Below the pieces are notes generated by a model. It did no database searches, was not told the origin of the DNA, and was given only the letters and a program-made list of their open reading frames with translations. Positions 19,426 through 28,020 of a stretch of DNA of 64,000 nucleotides are shown here, piece by piece (position 1 is the first letter of the stretch; each line of letters starts with the position of its first letter). Made by a program: the position numbers and the translations under genes. Origin of the DNA: a virus; IMG/VR virus record IMGVR_UViG_3300027734_000045, positions 57,062 through 121,061 of that record; one strand, written 5' to 3'.

Positions 19426-20958
19426 ATGCCTACTCAAGATTACGCAGCCAGCATCCAGGGTGTGGCCATCCGTGTCACCCGTTTGGACGCCGCTGGTAAG
19501 CTACTAAACGGACCAGGCGACAGCTACGTAACGTCAGCTTTCATGCGTGTTTCGTTCACTCCAGAATACGAAGAAGGCGACGAAATAACCGAGAAGTCGG
19601 CTAACGGCGCAGTTTGCGTGACCTATAAGTCTCCAGACACACTAAAGCGTATTACCATGGAACTTGCTATCTGTGAACCAGACCCAGAGCTAACTAACCT
19701 AGTTGCCGGTGGTCTGCTTCTTCGCAAGAACCTTGGAACAACACTCGCTGACGCAGCTACAAAGACCAGCTCAATTGGTTGGGCAGCTCCAGCTGTTGGA
19801 GACGACCCTGCTGGCTACGGTGTAGCTATTGAGGCATGGTCACTTGCAATCAAGGATGGAAAGAGGGCGACAAGCCTTCCTTTCTTCTACTGGGTATTCC
19901 CGTTCGTGAAGCTGCGCCAGTCTGGCGACCGCGTAATCGAAAACGGCATGCTTGCAAGCACCTTCGAAGGTTATGGTCTAGGAAACATCAACTTCAACTG
20001 GGGTCCTGATGGCCGTTGGGAATTCCCAACCGCCGCGGAGCGTCCGTACTCATACGCGCGTTCAGATTGGGCGCCAACTGGTCTAAAGGGTTTCTACACC
20101 TGGAACTACATCGGCGAAGGCTCTACTGAGCTCAACACTCCTGCCTACAACGCAGTTACCTCTCTAGACGGAATCTCAGCTGTAACAGCTACAGCTAAAC
20201 TAAGCTCTAACGTGGTGACCTTGACTACTACCACACCTCACGGTTTCGTAAACGGTCAGACCGTTACAGTTGAGGGTGTTGACCGTTCGTTCGTAATCAC
20301 TAAGAAGAAGCTAGACACTAACGTGGTTACACTTACCTTTGGAGCTAAGCACAACTTCATAGTTAACGACACCATCGTGGTTGCCGGAGTTGACAGCACC
20401 TTCAACGGCACCTACACCGTTGCAAGCGTGCCTGCCGGTGAAACTACTCTCACCTACGCGAAGACCGCGGACAACGTCACAGAGGTCAACGTCAGCGGCG
20501 GAACTGCTACTCGTACTCTGTTCGATGGTTCATACGCCATCAGCGGTGTACCGAGCACGACTTCGTTCACCTACGCACGTACTCACGCGAACGTTGCTGG
20601 AATGCTCTTGGCCGCAGGCACAAGCGGAAGCGCCTTTACCACTGCTTCAGCTCACGGCTTAGCGGTTGGAGACAGAATCAACGTCACTGAAGCTGTCTCA
20701 TCTGTTGCAGGTGCGTATAACGTAACTAACGCGCTTATCACAGCAGTCGGCAGCACGACAACCTTAACCATCGACACGACACCTTCGGGCACCTGGACAT
20801 CGGGCGGAACTGTAGCTCTTGTCGTACCTTCTGGTTCAGTTGTCTCAGTTCCATCGGTCAGCGGAGCTTCAAGCTACAACGTCCCTGGAAACGTCAACTT
20901 CAATGCTGACCTAGCAGTTGACCGCGTAATCAGCTCAAACGAGGACCCAACCGCGTAA
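19426..20958 (+). CDS. Putative major tail (tube) protein with repeated beta-sandwich domains
   Basis: This 510-residue protein has a ribosome site AAGGAG 10 bases before ATG. Residues 1-235 (YVTSAFMRVSFTPEYEEGDEI, PDTLKRITMELAICEPDPEL, WVFPFVKLRQSGDRVI) look like a tail tube protein of actinobacteriophages. Residues from about 240 onward carry at least three copies of a beta module with the pattern T.HGF..G..V.V.GVD..F.GTY.V, for example TPHGFVNGQTVTVEGVD and KHNFIVNDTIVVAGVD. These are probably surface-exposed Ig-like domains decorating the tail. Its position between head and connector genes is not the usual order, so identification as tube rather than another abundant structural protein is moderate. 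A strong hairpin follows, as expected for a highly expressed gene. Confidence 0.6.
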   Translation: MPTQDYAASIQGVAIRVTRLDAAGKLLNGPGDSYVTSAFMRVSFTPEYEEGDEITEKSANGAVCVTYKSPDTLKRITMELAICEPDPELTNLVAGGLLLRKNLGTTLADAATKTSSIGWAAPAVGDDPAGYGVAIEAWSLAIKDGKRATSLPFFYWVFPFVKLRQSGDRVIENGMLASTFEGYGLGNINFNWGPDGRWEFPTAAERPYSYARSDWAPTGLKGFYTWNYIGEGSTELNTPAYNAVTSLDGISAVTATAKLSSNVVTLTTTTPHGFVNGQTVTVEGVDRSFVITKKKLDTNVVTLTFGAKHNFIVNDTIVVAGVDSTFNGTYTVASVPAGETTLTYAKTADNVTEVNVSGGTATRTLFDGSYAISGVPSTTSFTYARTHANVAGMLLAAGTSGSAFTTASAHGLAVGDRINVTEAVSSVAGAYNVTNALITAVGSTTTLTIDTTPSGTWTSGGTVALVVPSGSVVSVPSVSGASSYNVPGNVNFNADLAVDRVISSNEDPTA

Positions 20959-20969
20959 GAGTATTAAGA

Positions 20970-21020
20970 AGGGCGGCGCGTCAAGAATAAATGCAATCTA
21001 GACGCGTCGCCTTCTTTCTT
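20970..21020 (+). terminator. Terminator-like hairpin after the tail protein gene
   Basis: A 13-pair stem (20970-20982 with 21001-21013, two G-U pairs, including GCGCGTC/GACGCGT) encloses an 18-base loop and is followed by the pyrimidine-rich CTTTCTT. It lies 12 bases after the preceding stop codon and 16 bases before the next ribosome site, so it could terminate or attenuate transcription into the connector genes. Confidence 0.6.
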
Positions 21021-21036
21021 AGCTAAAGGAGACTAA

Positions 21037-22134
21037 ATGACAGCTCTATGGGTAACACCGGCCGAACTTGGTCAATACGCTAACACCGAGTTTGCTCAGG
21101 AAGCCTGCGAGGCCGCTTCGTACCTACTCTGGGGAATGTCCGGTAGAAAATACACCGGAGTAACCACCGTCACCGAGAAATACGTTTGCGCGAAGCGCGC
21201 GTATCGCATCGGCGCGTCCTCTAAAAATTACTACGCCGCTCTTATCTCCGGCGAGGTATACAACATCCCAATCTCTGACTTCGACCAGTACGCCGAACTT
21301 GTCGCTGACGGGCTATCTCCAGAGTCTAGAGTTAGACTACGCGGAAGACCGGTCACGCAGATACATGCGATTAGAACTCGAGACGGTAAAATCGTAGACC
21401 CGAGCGGGTACTACTTAGTAGACCACTCAACAATCCAAGCCTCCTCAGGCGTGCCGTGGACTCCGTGTAACATAGAGGTCACCTATTCGTACGGCAGCGA
21501 GGTTCCAGCCGCTGGAAAAATGGCCGCTCGCACGCTGGCACTAGAATTTGCAAAGCTCTGGGCAGGAGACGATGACTGCATGCTTCCACAGCGTATTACG
21601 TCTATCTCTCGTCAAGGAGTCTCCTACACGCTGCTCGACAGCCAGGACTTTATCGCAGAGCTACGGACAGGTCTTTACGCCATTGACTTGTTTTTAAAGA
21701 CCGTAAACCCCGATGGAGCTAAGTCCCGTGCAAGAGTCTTTTCTCCAGATGTTCCACGGGCGCGTAGGTACACTCCAAAGAGTCCTGTTCTTGCGGCTAG
21801 CTCTTTGCTTGACATCGTCATAATCAAGGACAACACGGCTAACTACTCTACGGTCGGCAAGGGACTAGACACGACTATCTTTGTCGACGAGCCAGGCTGG
21901 TCTCCAAAAGTTGTAGTGCACAACTGGAGTGGCACCAAGTCCGTGCAACTACCAGGCGCATTAGTCGGCGCGTCTGACGTATCTTTTTCAATCGACTATA
22001 AGAACGCGTTGTCTATTCTTGGAATGGTCGACCCGGGAACCTGGACGCTATACGCAACTAAGATTGTCGGCGGAGTCGAGAGTCTAGTAGAATTAGCTAC
22101 AGGAAATCTAAAAATCCAGTTATACACCACCTAA
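21037..22134 (+). CDS. Head-to-tail adaptor
   Basis: This 365-residue protein follows a good AAAGGAG site and starts at ATG. The N-terminal 220 residues show the pattern of actinobacteriophage head-tail adaptors: a helical start (TPAELGQYANTEFAQEACEAAS), the WGMSGRKYTG turn, RVRLRGRPVTQIHAIR, DHSTIQAS.GVPW..CNIEVTYSYG and a helix KMAARTLALEFAKLWAG, ending PQRITSISRQGVSYTLLD. These proteins sit between portal and tail and extend the DNA channel. Residues about 255-365 form an added C-terminal beta domain (LLDIVIIKDNTANYSTVGKGL) not usual for the small gp6-type adaptors. Function is assigned by pattern and gene neighbourhood. Confidence 0.7.
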   Translation: MTALWVTPAELGQYANTEFAQEACEAASYLLWGMSGRKYTGVTTVTEKYVCAKRAYRIGASSKNYYAALISGEVYNIPISDFDQYAELVADGLSPESRVRLRGRPVTQIHAIRTRDGKIVDPSGYYLVDHSTIQASSGVPWTPCNIEVTYSYGSEVPAAGKMAARTLALEFAKLWAGDDDCMLPQRITSISRQGVSYTLLDSQDFIAELRTGLYAIDLFLKTVNPDGAKSRARVFSPDVPRARRYTPKSPVLAASSLLDIVIIKDNTANYSTVGKGLDTTIFVDEPGWSPKVVVHNWSGTKSVQLPGALVGASDVSFSIDYKNALSILGMVDPGTWTLYATKIVGGVESLVELATGNLKIQLYTT

Positions 22135-22150
22135 CAAAGAAAGAGTAATC

Positions 22151-22387
22151 ATGACAGTATACCAAACTAACTTTACTGCTGACGACGTTATCTACGTTGA
22201 AAACGGAGTAGTTGTCGCTGTTGGCCAGCAGAAGGTAGAAGAGCCTAAGGTTGTAGAAGAGCCTAAGGTTGCAAAAAAGGCTGAGGTTGTTGAAGAGCCA
22301 GAGGTTGTAGAACCTGAGGTTGTTGAAGAGCCAGAGGTTGTAGAACCTGAGGTTGTTGAAGAGGCAGTGTCAGAAGACGCTGAATAG
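22151..22387 (+). CDS. Small acidic protein with Val-Glu-Pro repeats
   Basis: This 78-residue protein starts at ATG 16 bases after the adaptor gene. Residues 1-30 form a short beta-type head (YQTNFTADDVIYVENGVVVAVGQ); residues 31-72 are tandem VVEEPEVVEPE-type repeats, reflected at DNA level by repeated gttgtagaacctgagg-like units around 22250-22370. The repeats are strongly acidic and probably extended and unstructured. Function is unknown; placement inside the connector operon suggests a minor virion or assembly role. Confidence 0.65.
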   Translation: MTVYQTNFTADDVIYVENGVVVAVGQQKVEEPKVVEEPKVAKKAEVVEEPEVVEPEVVEEPEVVEPEVVEEAVSEDAE

Positions 22388-22389
22388 CA

Positions 22390-22896
22390 TTGAGCCTGCC
22401 TGTAAACTTAGCTGACGTTTCGGTAGACGCCTTACATCTAAAAAACATGATGGATGGCGTCATCGAGCGCGTCTGCTCTATCTACCAATCGTACAACGTC
22501 CCACTTCCAAATAAGAAATACTGGACGATGGGAACGCCGGTTATAGACTGTGAACAGGTAGTTGCCTCATTTAGCCAGTTGTATTTAGGCGCGCCGGGAG
22601 ACCAGGCCTCAGAGCCACAGCGCTGTAACGTGCCAAGAACTGTCACAATGACCGTAAGTATCGCTAGATCGTTTCCTACGTCTGGTCAAAACGGACGACC
22701 TCCGTCTGCTGAGACTATAGAAAAGGCGTCATCTCTATCTGCGATAGACGCTTGGATTCTCATAGAATCTGTTCGTCTCTTTGACATGTGGGACGACAGC
22801 ACCTTTGGCCCTGGAGTAATTGCAACTGTCGACGTGGCAGAGCCTACCGGTGGAATCCAGTTAGTAAATATGCAGCTAACTATGGCGGTTCCATAA
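22390..22896 (+). CDS. Head-tail connector / tail terminator-like protein
   Basis: This 168-residue protein uses TTG at 22390, three bases after the preceding stop, so it is probably translated by coupling; no clear ribosome site is visible. The features PLPNKKYWTMGTPVIDCEQVV and QRCNVPRTVTMTVSIARSFP, followed by a helix SSLSAIDAWILIESVRL and a beta end GGIQLVNMQLTMAV, match a family commonly seen in actinobacteriophages between the adaptor and the gp10-like protein and usually called connector or tail terminator. The exact role (stopper or terminator) is not decided by sequence alone. Confidence 0.6.
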   Translation: MSLPVNLADVSVDALHLKNMMDGVIERVCSIYQSYNVPLPNKKYWTMGTPVIDCEQVVASFSQLYLGAPGDQASEPQRCNVPRTVTMTVSIARSFPTSGQNGRPPSAETIEKASSLSAIDAWILIESVRLFDMWDDSTFGPGVIATVDVAEPTGGIQLVNMQLTMAVP

Positions 22897-23315
22897 TGGC
22901 TATTCAGGTAGAAAAAATAGGCAATTTCAAAAAGAATCAGCCGGCGTTCGACAACTTTTTCAACGAGCCTGCCGGGCAGACCGGAAGATTTATACACAAG
23001 AGAATCACTAAAAAGATTCTTGTAGGCGCTAAGGGCAAGGTCGGCGTAAAGTCTGGAGCTCTTAGACAAAGCATTCGTCCAACACACATTAGAATTCCTG
23101 CCGGACAGTTTGTCATAATCGGCTCTGGGCTAGACTACGCGTACCTACATCACGAAGGAACACGGCCACATCTTATAGTGCCTAACCAGGCTAAAATGCT
23201 GCGTTTCGTTTCCCATGGAAGAATGGTGCACACGCGGATTGTACGCCACCCTGGAACAAGACCAAACCACTATCTAACACTTCCAATGCTAGAGGCTCTT
23301 TGGGGCATAAGGTAA
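22896..23315 (+). CDS. HK97 gp10-like neck/tail completion protein
   Basis: The start is the ATG at 22896, which overlaps the preceding stop as TAATG; the upstream in-frame extension is rejected. The 139-residue product carries the gp10-like pattern: KSGALRQSIRPTHIRI, then FVIIGSGLDYAYLHHEGTRPH, and MVHTRIVRHPGTRPNHYLT near the end. Such proteins join the tail to the head connector. Position between the connector gene and the tail assembly chaperones agrees with this. Confidence 0.75.
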   Translation: MAIQVEKIGNFKKNQPAFDNFFNEPAGQTGRFIHKRITKKILVGAKGKVGVKSGALRQSIRPTHIRIPAGQFVIIGSGLDYAYLHHEGTRPHLIVPNQAKMLRFVSHGRMVHTRIVRHPGTRPNHYLTLPMLEALWGIR

Positions 23316-23334
23316 TAAGTCACCTTTGCTGTAC

Positions 23335-23345
23335 GATGGTACAAT
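23335..23345 (+). promoter_or_regulatory. Possible extended -10 promoter before the tail chaperone genes
   Basis: The 98-base gap after the gp10-like gene contains TGGTACAAT (23337-23345), an extended -10 type element, 69 bases before the next start. No good -35 hexamer is visible 17 bases upstream (AAGTCA). Nothing else is recognisable in the gap. Confidence 0.3.
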
Positions 23346-23413
23346 CGTTTAGGGACAACACCCATATCCAAATACCGTAACACACACCCTATACAGCAGA
23401 TTGGAAAACGCTA

Positions 23414-23755
23414 ATGACAGCAAATAGATTCAAAGACTTTGGCTCTGGAGTATCAGACATCACAAAGGAACCTCTTGTATTTAAGCTCTATGGAGAAGAA
23501 TACAGATGCATGCCTAACGTTCAAGGAAAAGTTATGCTAGAACTTGTGGCCGACTCTTCCTCTGAGGACCCAGCGGTCTCAGCAAGAACACTTGCAACAT
23601 TTTTTAGCAAGGTACTTTTAAAGGAAGACCTTGAAAAGTTTAACGAGCTTCTCGACAGTCAGGACAAGATTGTCTCAGTTGAGACTCTAAGCGAAATCAG
23701 TGCTTGGCTTATTGAACAGTACACTTCACGCCCAAATCAGCAGCCAGAGGTTTAG
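23414..23755 (+). CDS. Tail assembly chaperone, short form (gpG-like)
   Basis: This 113-residue zero-frame product begins at ATG. It lies directly upstream of the tape measure gene, has an N-terminal beta part (EPLVFKLYGEEYRCMPNV) and C-terminal helices (ARTLATFFSKVLLKEDLEKFNELL), and overlaps a second frame that lacks its own good start. This is the classic tail assembly chaperone arrangement: the two products coat the tape measure protein during tail assembly and are not in the virion. The frameshift site is at 23731-23737. Confidence 0.85.
   Translation: MTANRFKDFGSGVSDITKEPLVFKLYGEEYRCMPNVQGKVMLELVADSSSEDPAVSARTLATFFSKVLLKEDLEKFNELLDSQDKIVSVETLSEISAWLIEQYTSRPNQQPEV
23731..23737 (+). promoter_or_regulatory. 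-1 frameshift slippery site of the tail chaperone genes
   Basis: In the zero frame the sequence is cgC CCA AAT, so C CCA AAT fits X XXY YYZ exactly. The only window where the two frames overlap openly is 23716-23755, and this heptamer lies inside it. After the slip the frame continues tca gca gcc into the downstream ORF without a stop. Confidence 0.85.
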
Positions 23756-24162
23756 CAGGCTGGGCAATAGACCTCTGGCACATAGTTAACGGAAGAGCAC
23801 TAGTGAATGGCCTTAGATTAGCGGACATGGATGCCGCAGACATGCTAGATGTCATTCACTACTTCTTCGACCAGGACATAAACTACGCATCGGGCGAGCA
23901 GGCGGAGGCGCACTCTCAGGTGCGTTCCGCTATGTATAAGGATTTATACAACATAGAGTACAAGTATGGAGTTAGCAGTAAGAACTCCAACAAGTACAGT
24001 TCTACTACATACGTAGCTGACTTCGACCTAGAGGAAGAAGAGCTAAAGCCTGTAGACCCAGTGAAAAAAGCAAGAGAAGTAAAGCCATACGTTGCTCCTA
24101 CTACGGTCGACGTAGATGGAAAGCGCCCCTTTGGCTCGATGCTAGACGCGCCATTAGCTTAG
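23737..24162 (+). CDS. Tail assembly chaperone extension (gpT-like, by -1 frameshift)
   Basis: The frame is open from 23716 after a TGA at 23713. A GTG at 23803 could start a 119-residue protein, but the segment just before it (RGLAGWAIDLWHIVNG) is clearly protein-like, typical of the second part of a chaperone fusion. Read through the slippery site the product is about 249 residues: 108 from the first frame and 141 from the second. The second part has helices (DMDAADMLDVIHYFFDQDI) and a Tyr/Ser/Asp-rich tail. The expected role is binding tail tube subunits to the tape measure during assembly. Confidence 0.85.
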   Translation, partial: SAARGLAGWAIDLWHIVNGRALVNGLRLADMDAADMLDVIHYFFDQDINYASGEQAEAHSQVRSAMYKDLYNIEYKYGVSSKNSNKYSSTTYVADFDLEEEELKPVDPVKKAREVKPYVAPTTVDVDGKRPFGSMLDAPLA

Positions 24163-24180
24163 GTTAGGAGGTGAGATGTA

Positions 24181-27100
24181 GTGGCCGGTAACATAGTCGG
24201 TAGTGCTTATGTGCACATTCATGCCATAACCAAAGGCATTGGTAGAGAAATTGAAGAAGGTCTAAATAAGACCAAGGTCAACACTACCGGCGCAGGCAAC
24301 ATCGGCAAGAAAATTGGCGACACAGTTTCTAAGAGCATCAGCGATGGAATGACTGGTGGACTAAACAGAGGAAGCGGACAGGCGCTCGCGGCGCTTCGTA
24401 AGACTCAAAATGAGGCTGCTAGAATGCAGCAAAAGTTTATTAGCAACGCTAAAAAGGGTCCTAAGTTTCTTGACGCTCTAATCGAGCCAGGCTCTGCGGT
24501 ATTCCAGGAAGTTAAGCAGGCTAGAGAATCCTTCAATCAACTTACCAAGTCCGGTATGAAGATGACAGCTATCATTGGAACTGTAATCACGAGCGTGTCA
24601 GACCTAGTCATTGGACTTGGAGCTCTTATCTTTGGTGCCGCTGCAGCAGCTCCAGCCTTCGTGGCTCTTGCTGGAGTCTTTATTCAATTCAAACTTGGAA
24701 TGCTTGCCACCAAACTTGCCATGCAGGGAGTTATGGAGGCTACCGGAGCTCTCTGGAAATCGCAGACCGCGCTGAATGACTCCTTCCGGGCGGCACGTCT
24801 TGAATTTAGAAATCTAAAGTTCGAGGCAGAGGGTGCAGCCTACGCAGAAGAAGGAGCAGCTCTTGCACTGCAGCAGGCTAAAATCGCGTTGCAAAGAGTT
24901 CAGGACCTTCCGCCTAATACTCAGGCAAGACGCCAGGCTGAGCTTGCGTACAAGCAGGCAGACCTATCATATAGACAGGCTATCGACAAAACAAAGGAAG
25001 CCACTCGCGCGGTAGATAAGGGTATTACCGCTACTCAGGCTTACCAGCCATTTGCCTCGCTAACTAAGACACAGCTTGCGTTTACTAAGTTCCTCGTGAC
25101 TCTCCGTCCAAAGATGCAGGAGCTTCGTGGAATAGCGGCTGACAGCTTTATTCCTGCACTGCGAGACGGAATCAGCACTCTTGTTAATCGCGACTTTGGA
25201 ATGTTTAAGACAGGAATTGGAAATCTGTCGAAGGGAATGTCAGGACTAGTAAAAGGTCTATTTGGCGCCTTTGACGACCCTAAGTTTAAAAAGAGTCTAA
25301 GCCAGGTTTTCGCTGGAGCAGGAGATACCTTACCTAAACTAGGAAAAACCTTTGGAAACGTATTTAAGCTTATAATGACGTGGGTTTCCGCCGCGCAACC
25401 TCTTATCAAAACGTTTAGTACCTGGCTTGAAAAGACCACGGGAAATGCGTCTAAGCTATTCCAGTCTAAGAAGGACAGCGGAGAGCTTACTAAGTTCTTT
25501 GAAAACGCGGGAGTAGTCGCAGCTAAGCTCGGCGCTATCATTAAAAACGTATTTACGATGCTTAACAGCTTTACCAAGGCTAACGCCGGACCAGGCTCTG
25601 GCGGGCAAATGCTTCTCGACTGGATAAAGGACGTATCCGGAAAGTTCGCCGAGTGGACAAAGTCCGCGCCAGGACAAAAGAGCCTGTTCTCCTACTTCAA
25701 GGATGGCGCCGCTAACTTCAAGCAGATGTCGCAGACAATCGGAAAGTTTATCAAGCCGCTATTCACGATGGCCGGTGACCCAGACATCAAGCAGATGTGG
25801 GCAACAATTGGAGAGGCTGCTCCTAACTTTGAAAGTATTCTAAAGAAGACACGCGAGGCAGCTCCCGCGATGGGAAGACTAGTCAAGCAAATCATTCGAG
25901 TAATCGACACCTTCACAGACCCAGGGCAAATCAAGGCGTTCTTTGACACGTTCACTAAAGCGCTAAAGATGGTTGGAGACTTCTTCAATCAGCCGTGGGT
26001 CAAGAGCATTATGACTTGGCTTGGTCCAATAACTGGTGTCCTGCTTGCGCTAGGAACAATCGGCTCAGTTGGACAAAAAGTCTTTATGGCCTTGGCCGGT
26101 CACATACAGGTGTTTGCCTCTCCAATGAAAAAGGCTATTGGGTACTTTACCGAACTAGATACTGGTATCATGAAGGTTGGAAGACACAGCAAGGCTCTTG
26201 ACACTCTTGCCGCGCCTTCGGACGCGCGGTTTAGTAAGATAGCTCGTGCAGGTAGACGAACTGAGTACATGGCACCTACAAGCAGACGCGCCATCAAGGA
26301 AATCACTGGGCAGGGTCTAGCGATTGGCAAGGCAGACGCGATGGCTGGAATGCCGATGACGTCAGTTCGCGCAGGCAGCAGAAAAGAGCTTAAGGCGTTT
26401 AGCCAAGGACAGAGTCTTGCTGCTGGCTCAGGTCCACTAACTTACGCTAAGGGAATTCCAGCTACAGACGCAGCCACTACTGGATTCCAAAGAATGGGTA
26501 TCGCTGCTAAGACCGCGCTGCGTGACATTGGCAAGGGCTTTGGAGCTCTAGGCGGAATGCTAAAGAGAAACTGGGTAATCCTAGCCATTGCCGCCTTGGT
26601 CGTGGCACTTGTTGCGTTGTACAACAAGTCTAAGGACTTCCGCGACCTTATGAACACCTACATGAACAGTGTAGGCAAGGTTCTTATGAAGACCTTCAAG
26701 AGCATCATGATAGCTCTACAGCCGTTGATCGACGCGTTCATGGAGCTGTTTGATGCTTTGTTTGGTGGAGAAGGCGGAGGAGGCGGCTTAGTAGGCATGC
26801 TTCTGACTGCACTTAAGCCTGTTCTTGGAATAATTATTGGCGTTATAGCTACAGTGCTTCAAGCAGTGGCTCCACTGATCGTTCTACTGGTCAAGGTGCT
26901 AGTTCCAGTTCTAACCTTTATAGTTGACATCATCACCGCCTTGGTCAACGGAATAAACCTTGTCGTTGGCGGAATACTTTCTATCTTTGGAGTAAAAAAC
27001 GACATGGGCTCTGTAGATTCAACTAGCAGTCCTGACCTGACCGACGTCACCGAGAAAAATAAAGTTGACTGGGCGCAAATAAACAAGGACCAAAAGGAAG

Positions 27101-28020
27101 CTGCCACTCGTCAAATGGAAGCCGCTAACCAACAGTTAGAGGCTGCCAAGGGAACTAAGGACAAGGGAGACGACAAACTAGCGGCAGCGTACGCAAACGC
27201 TGTAGAGATGCAAAACGTTCAGAAATCAAGCGCGTTTGAGCAACTAATTTACTACTTTGAAAAGTCTAAGAGCGAGACCGACCCGACCAAGGTTCGCGCA
27301 CAGCAGGCTAACATGATTGCTATAGCTAAAAAGATTCCTTTTGCTACGGCAGACATAAAGCGACTTAGTGGAGCTAAAAACACCGAGGAAGCTGCCTTTG
27401 CGGCGTACAAGGCTGCACTGGCCAACTTTAAGAAAAACTCCACCGATGAAAACGCAAAAGTAGTCGCGCAAAAACGGCTTGTCACCCAAAACGCAAGATC
27501 CACCTATCAAGGACTTCGCAGTCAGCTTACCACTAAATACGCTAGATACTCTATAGACCCTGCTACCGGAAACATCATAGACAGAGACGCTGGCGGCGCG
27601 CCGGTTGACACTGCTTCGACTCCTACCACGTCTTCTTCTTCACCAACTGGTACAAAAACTAGCACTGCTAAGACCACGACCACGACCACCGCGGTTCCTA
27701 CCGCTGGTTCTGTTGACTGGACCGCCATAAACGCCCAGTTGACGACGCAGAACGGCACGCTAGTAAGCATAAAGGAAAACATCGAGGGTGGAAATAGGCT
27801 TCTTAAAACTCTAGTCACTCTAGGCAAGGAAGACGCCATCAAGCAGACAACTCTAACCACGTTGTACGCTGCTGGATTTGGATTGACCCAGAGTGCATAC
27901 CCGGTGATTACGATTGGCGGAAAGAGAATGGGAATTTCTGAAACAAATGCTCTATCCCAGAATGTCCTAGGACTTTCTTACCAGGCCGTTTTAGACAGAA
28001 CTGATGAGTACGGACGCTAA
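24181..28020 (+). CDS. Tail tape measure protein
   Basis: This 1279-residue protein starts at GTG behind AGGAGGTGA and directly follows the chaperone pair, the canonical place for the tape measure. It begins with GSAYVHIHAITKGIGREIEEGL and has long helical stretches, Ala-rich coiled coil (residues about 215-275) and hydrophobic segments near 130-180 (AIIGTVITSVSDLVIGLGAL), 800 (WVILAIAALVVALVALY) and 870-935 (VLGIIIGVIATVLQAVAPL). It sets tail length and may help DNA cross the membrane. By the usual ratio of about 0.15 nm per residue a tail near 190 nm would be predicted. A Thr/Ser/Pro linker near 1140-1180 precedes the C-terminal helix. Confidence 0.9.
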   Translation: MAGNIVGSAYVHIHAITKGIGREIEEGLNKTKVNTTGAGNIGKKIGDTVSKSISDGMTGGLNRGSGQALAALRKTQNEAARMQQKFISNAKKGPKFLDALIEPGSAVFQEVKQARESFNQLTKSGMKMTAIIGTVITSVSDLVIGLGALIFGAAAAAPAFVALAGVFIQFKLGMLATKLAMQGVMEATGALWKSQTALNDSFRAARLEFRNLKFEAEGAAYAEEGAALALQQAKIALQRVQDLPPNTQARRQAELAYKQADLSYRQAIDKTKEATRAVDKGITATQAYQPFASLTKTQLAFTKFLVTLRPKMQELRGIAADSFIPALRDGISTLVNRDFGMFKTGIGNLSKGMSGLVKGLFGAFDDPKFKKSLSQVFAGAGDTLPKLGKTFGNVFKLIMTWVSAAQPLIKTFSTWLEKTTGNASKLFQSKKDSGELTKFFENAGVVAAKLGAIIKNVFTMLNSFTKANAGPGSGGQMLLDWIKDVSGKFAEWTKSAPGQKSLFSYFKDGAANFKQMSQTIGKFIKPLFTMAGDPDIKQMWATIGEAAPNFESILKKTREAAPAMGRLVKQIIRVIDTFTDPGQIKAFFDTFTKALKMVGDFFNQPWVKSIMTWLGPITGVLLALGTIGSVGQKVFMALAGHIQVFASPMKKAIGYFTELDTGIMKVGRHSKALDTLAAPSDARFSKIARAGRRTEYMAPTSRRAIKEITGQGLAIGKADAMAGMPMTSVRAGSRKELKAFSQGQSLAAGSGPLTYAKGIPATDAATTGFQRMGIAAKTALRDIGKGFGALGGMLKRNWVILAIAALVVALVALYNKSKDFRDLMNTYMNSVGKVLMKTFKSIMIALQPLIDAFMELFDALFGGEGGGGGLVGMLLTALKPVLGIIIGVIATVLQAVAPLIVLLVKVLVPVLTFIVDIITALVNGINLVVGGILSIFGVKNDMGSVDSTSSPDLTDVTEKNKVDWAQINKDQKEAATRQMEAANQQLEAAKGTKDKGDDKLAAAYANAVEMQNVQKSSAFEQLIYYFEKSKSETDPTKVRAQQANMIAIAKKIPFATADIKRLSGAKNTEEAAFAAYKAALANFKKNSTDENAKVVAQKRLVTQNARSTYQGLRSQLTTKYARYSIDPATGNIIDRDAGGAPVDTASTPTTSSSSPTGTKTSTAKTTTTTTAVPTAGSVDWTAINAQLTTQNGTLVSIKENIEGGNRLLKTLVTLGKEDAIKQTTLTTLYAAGFGLTQSAYPVITIGGKRMGISETNALSQNVLGLSYQAVLDRTDEYGR

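Noticed and set aside
22788-22895. N-terminal extension of the gp10-like gene from 22788
   Set aside because: It overlaps the previous gene heavily; the ATG at 22896 in a TAATG overlap matches the coupling style of the operon and the family start.
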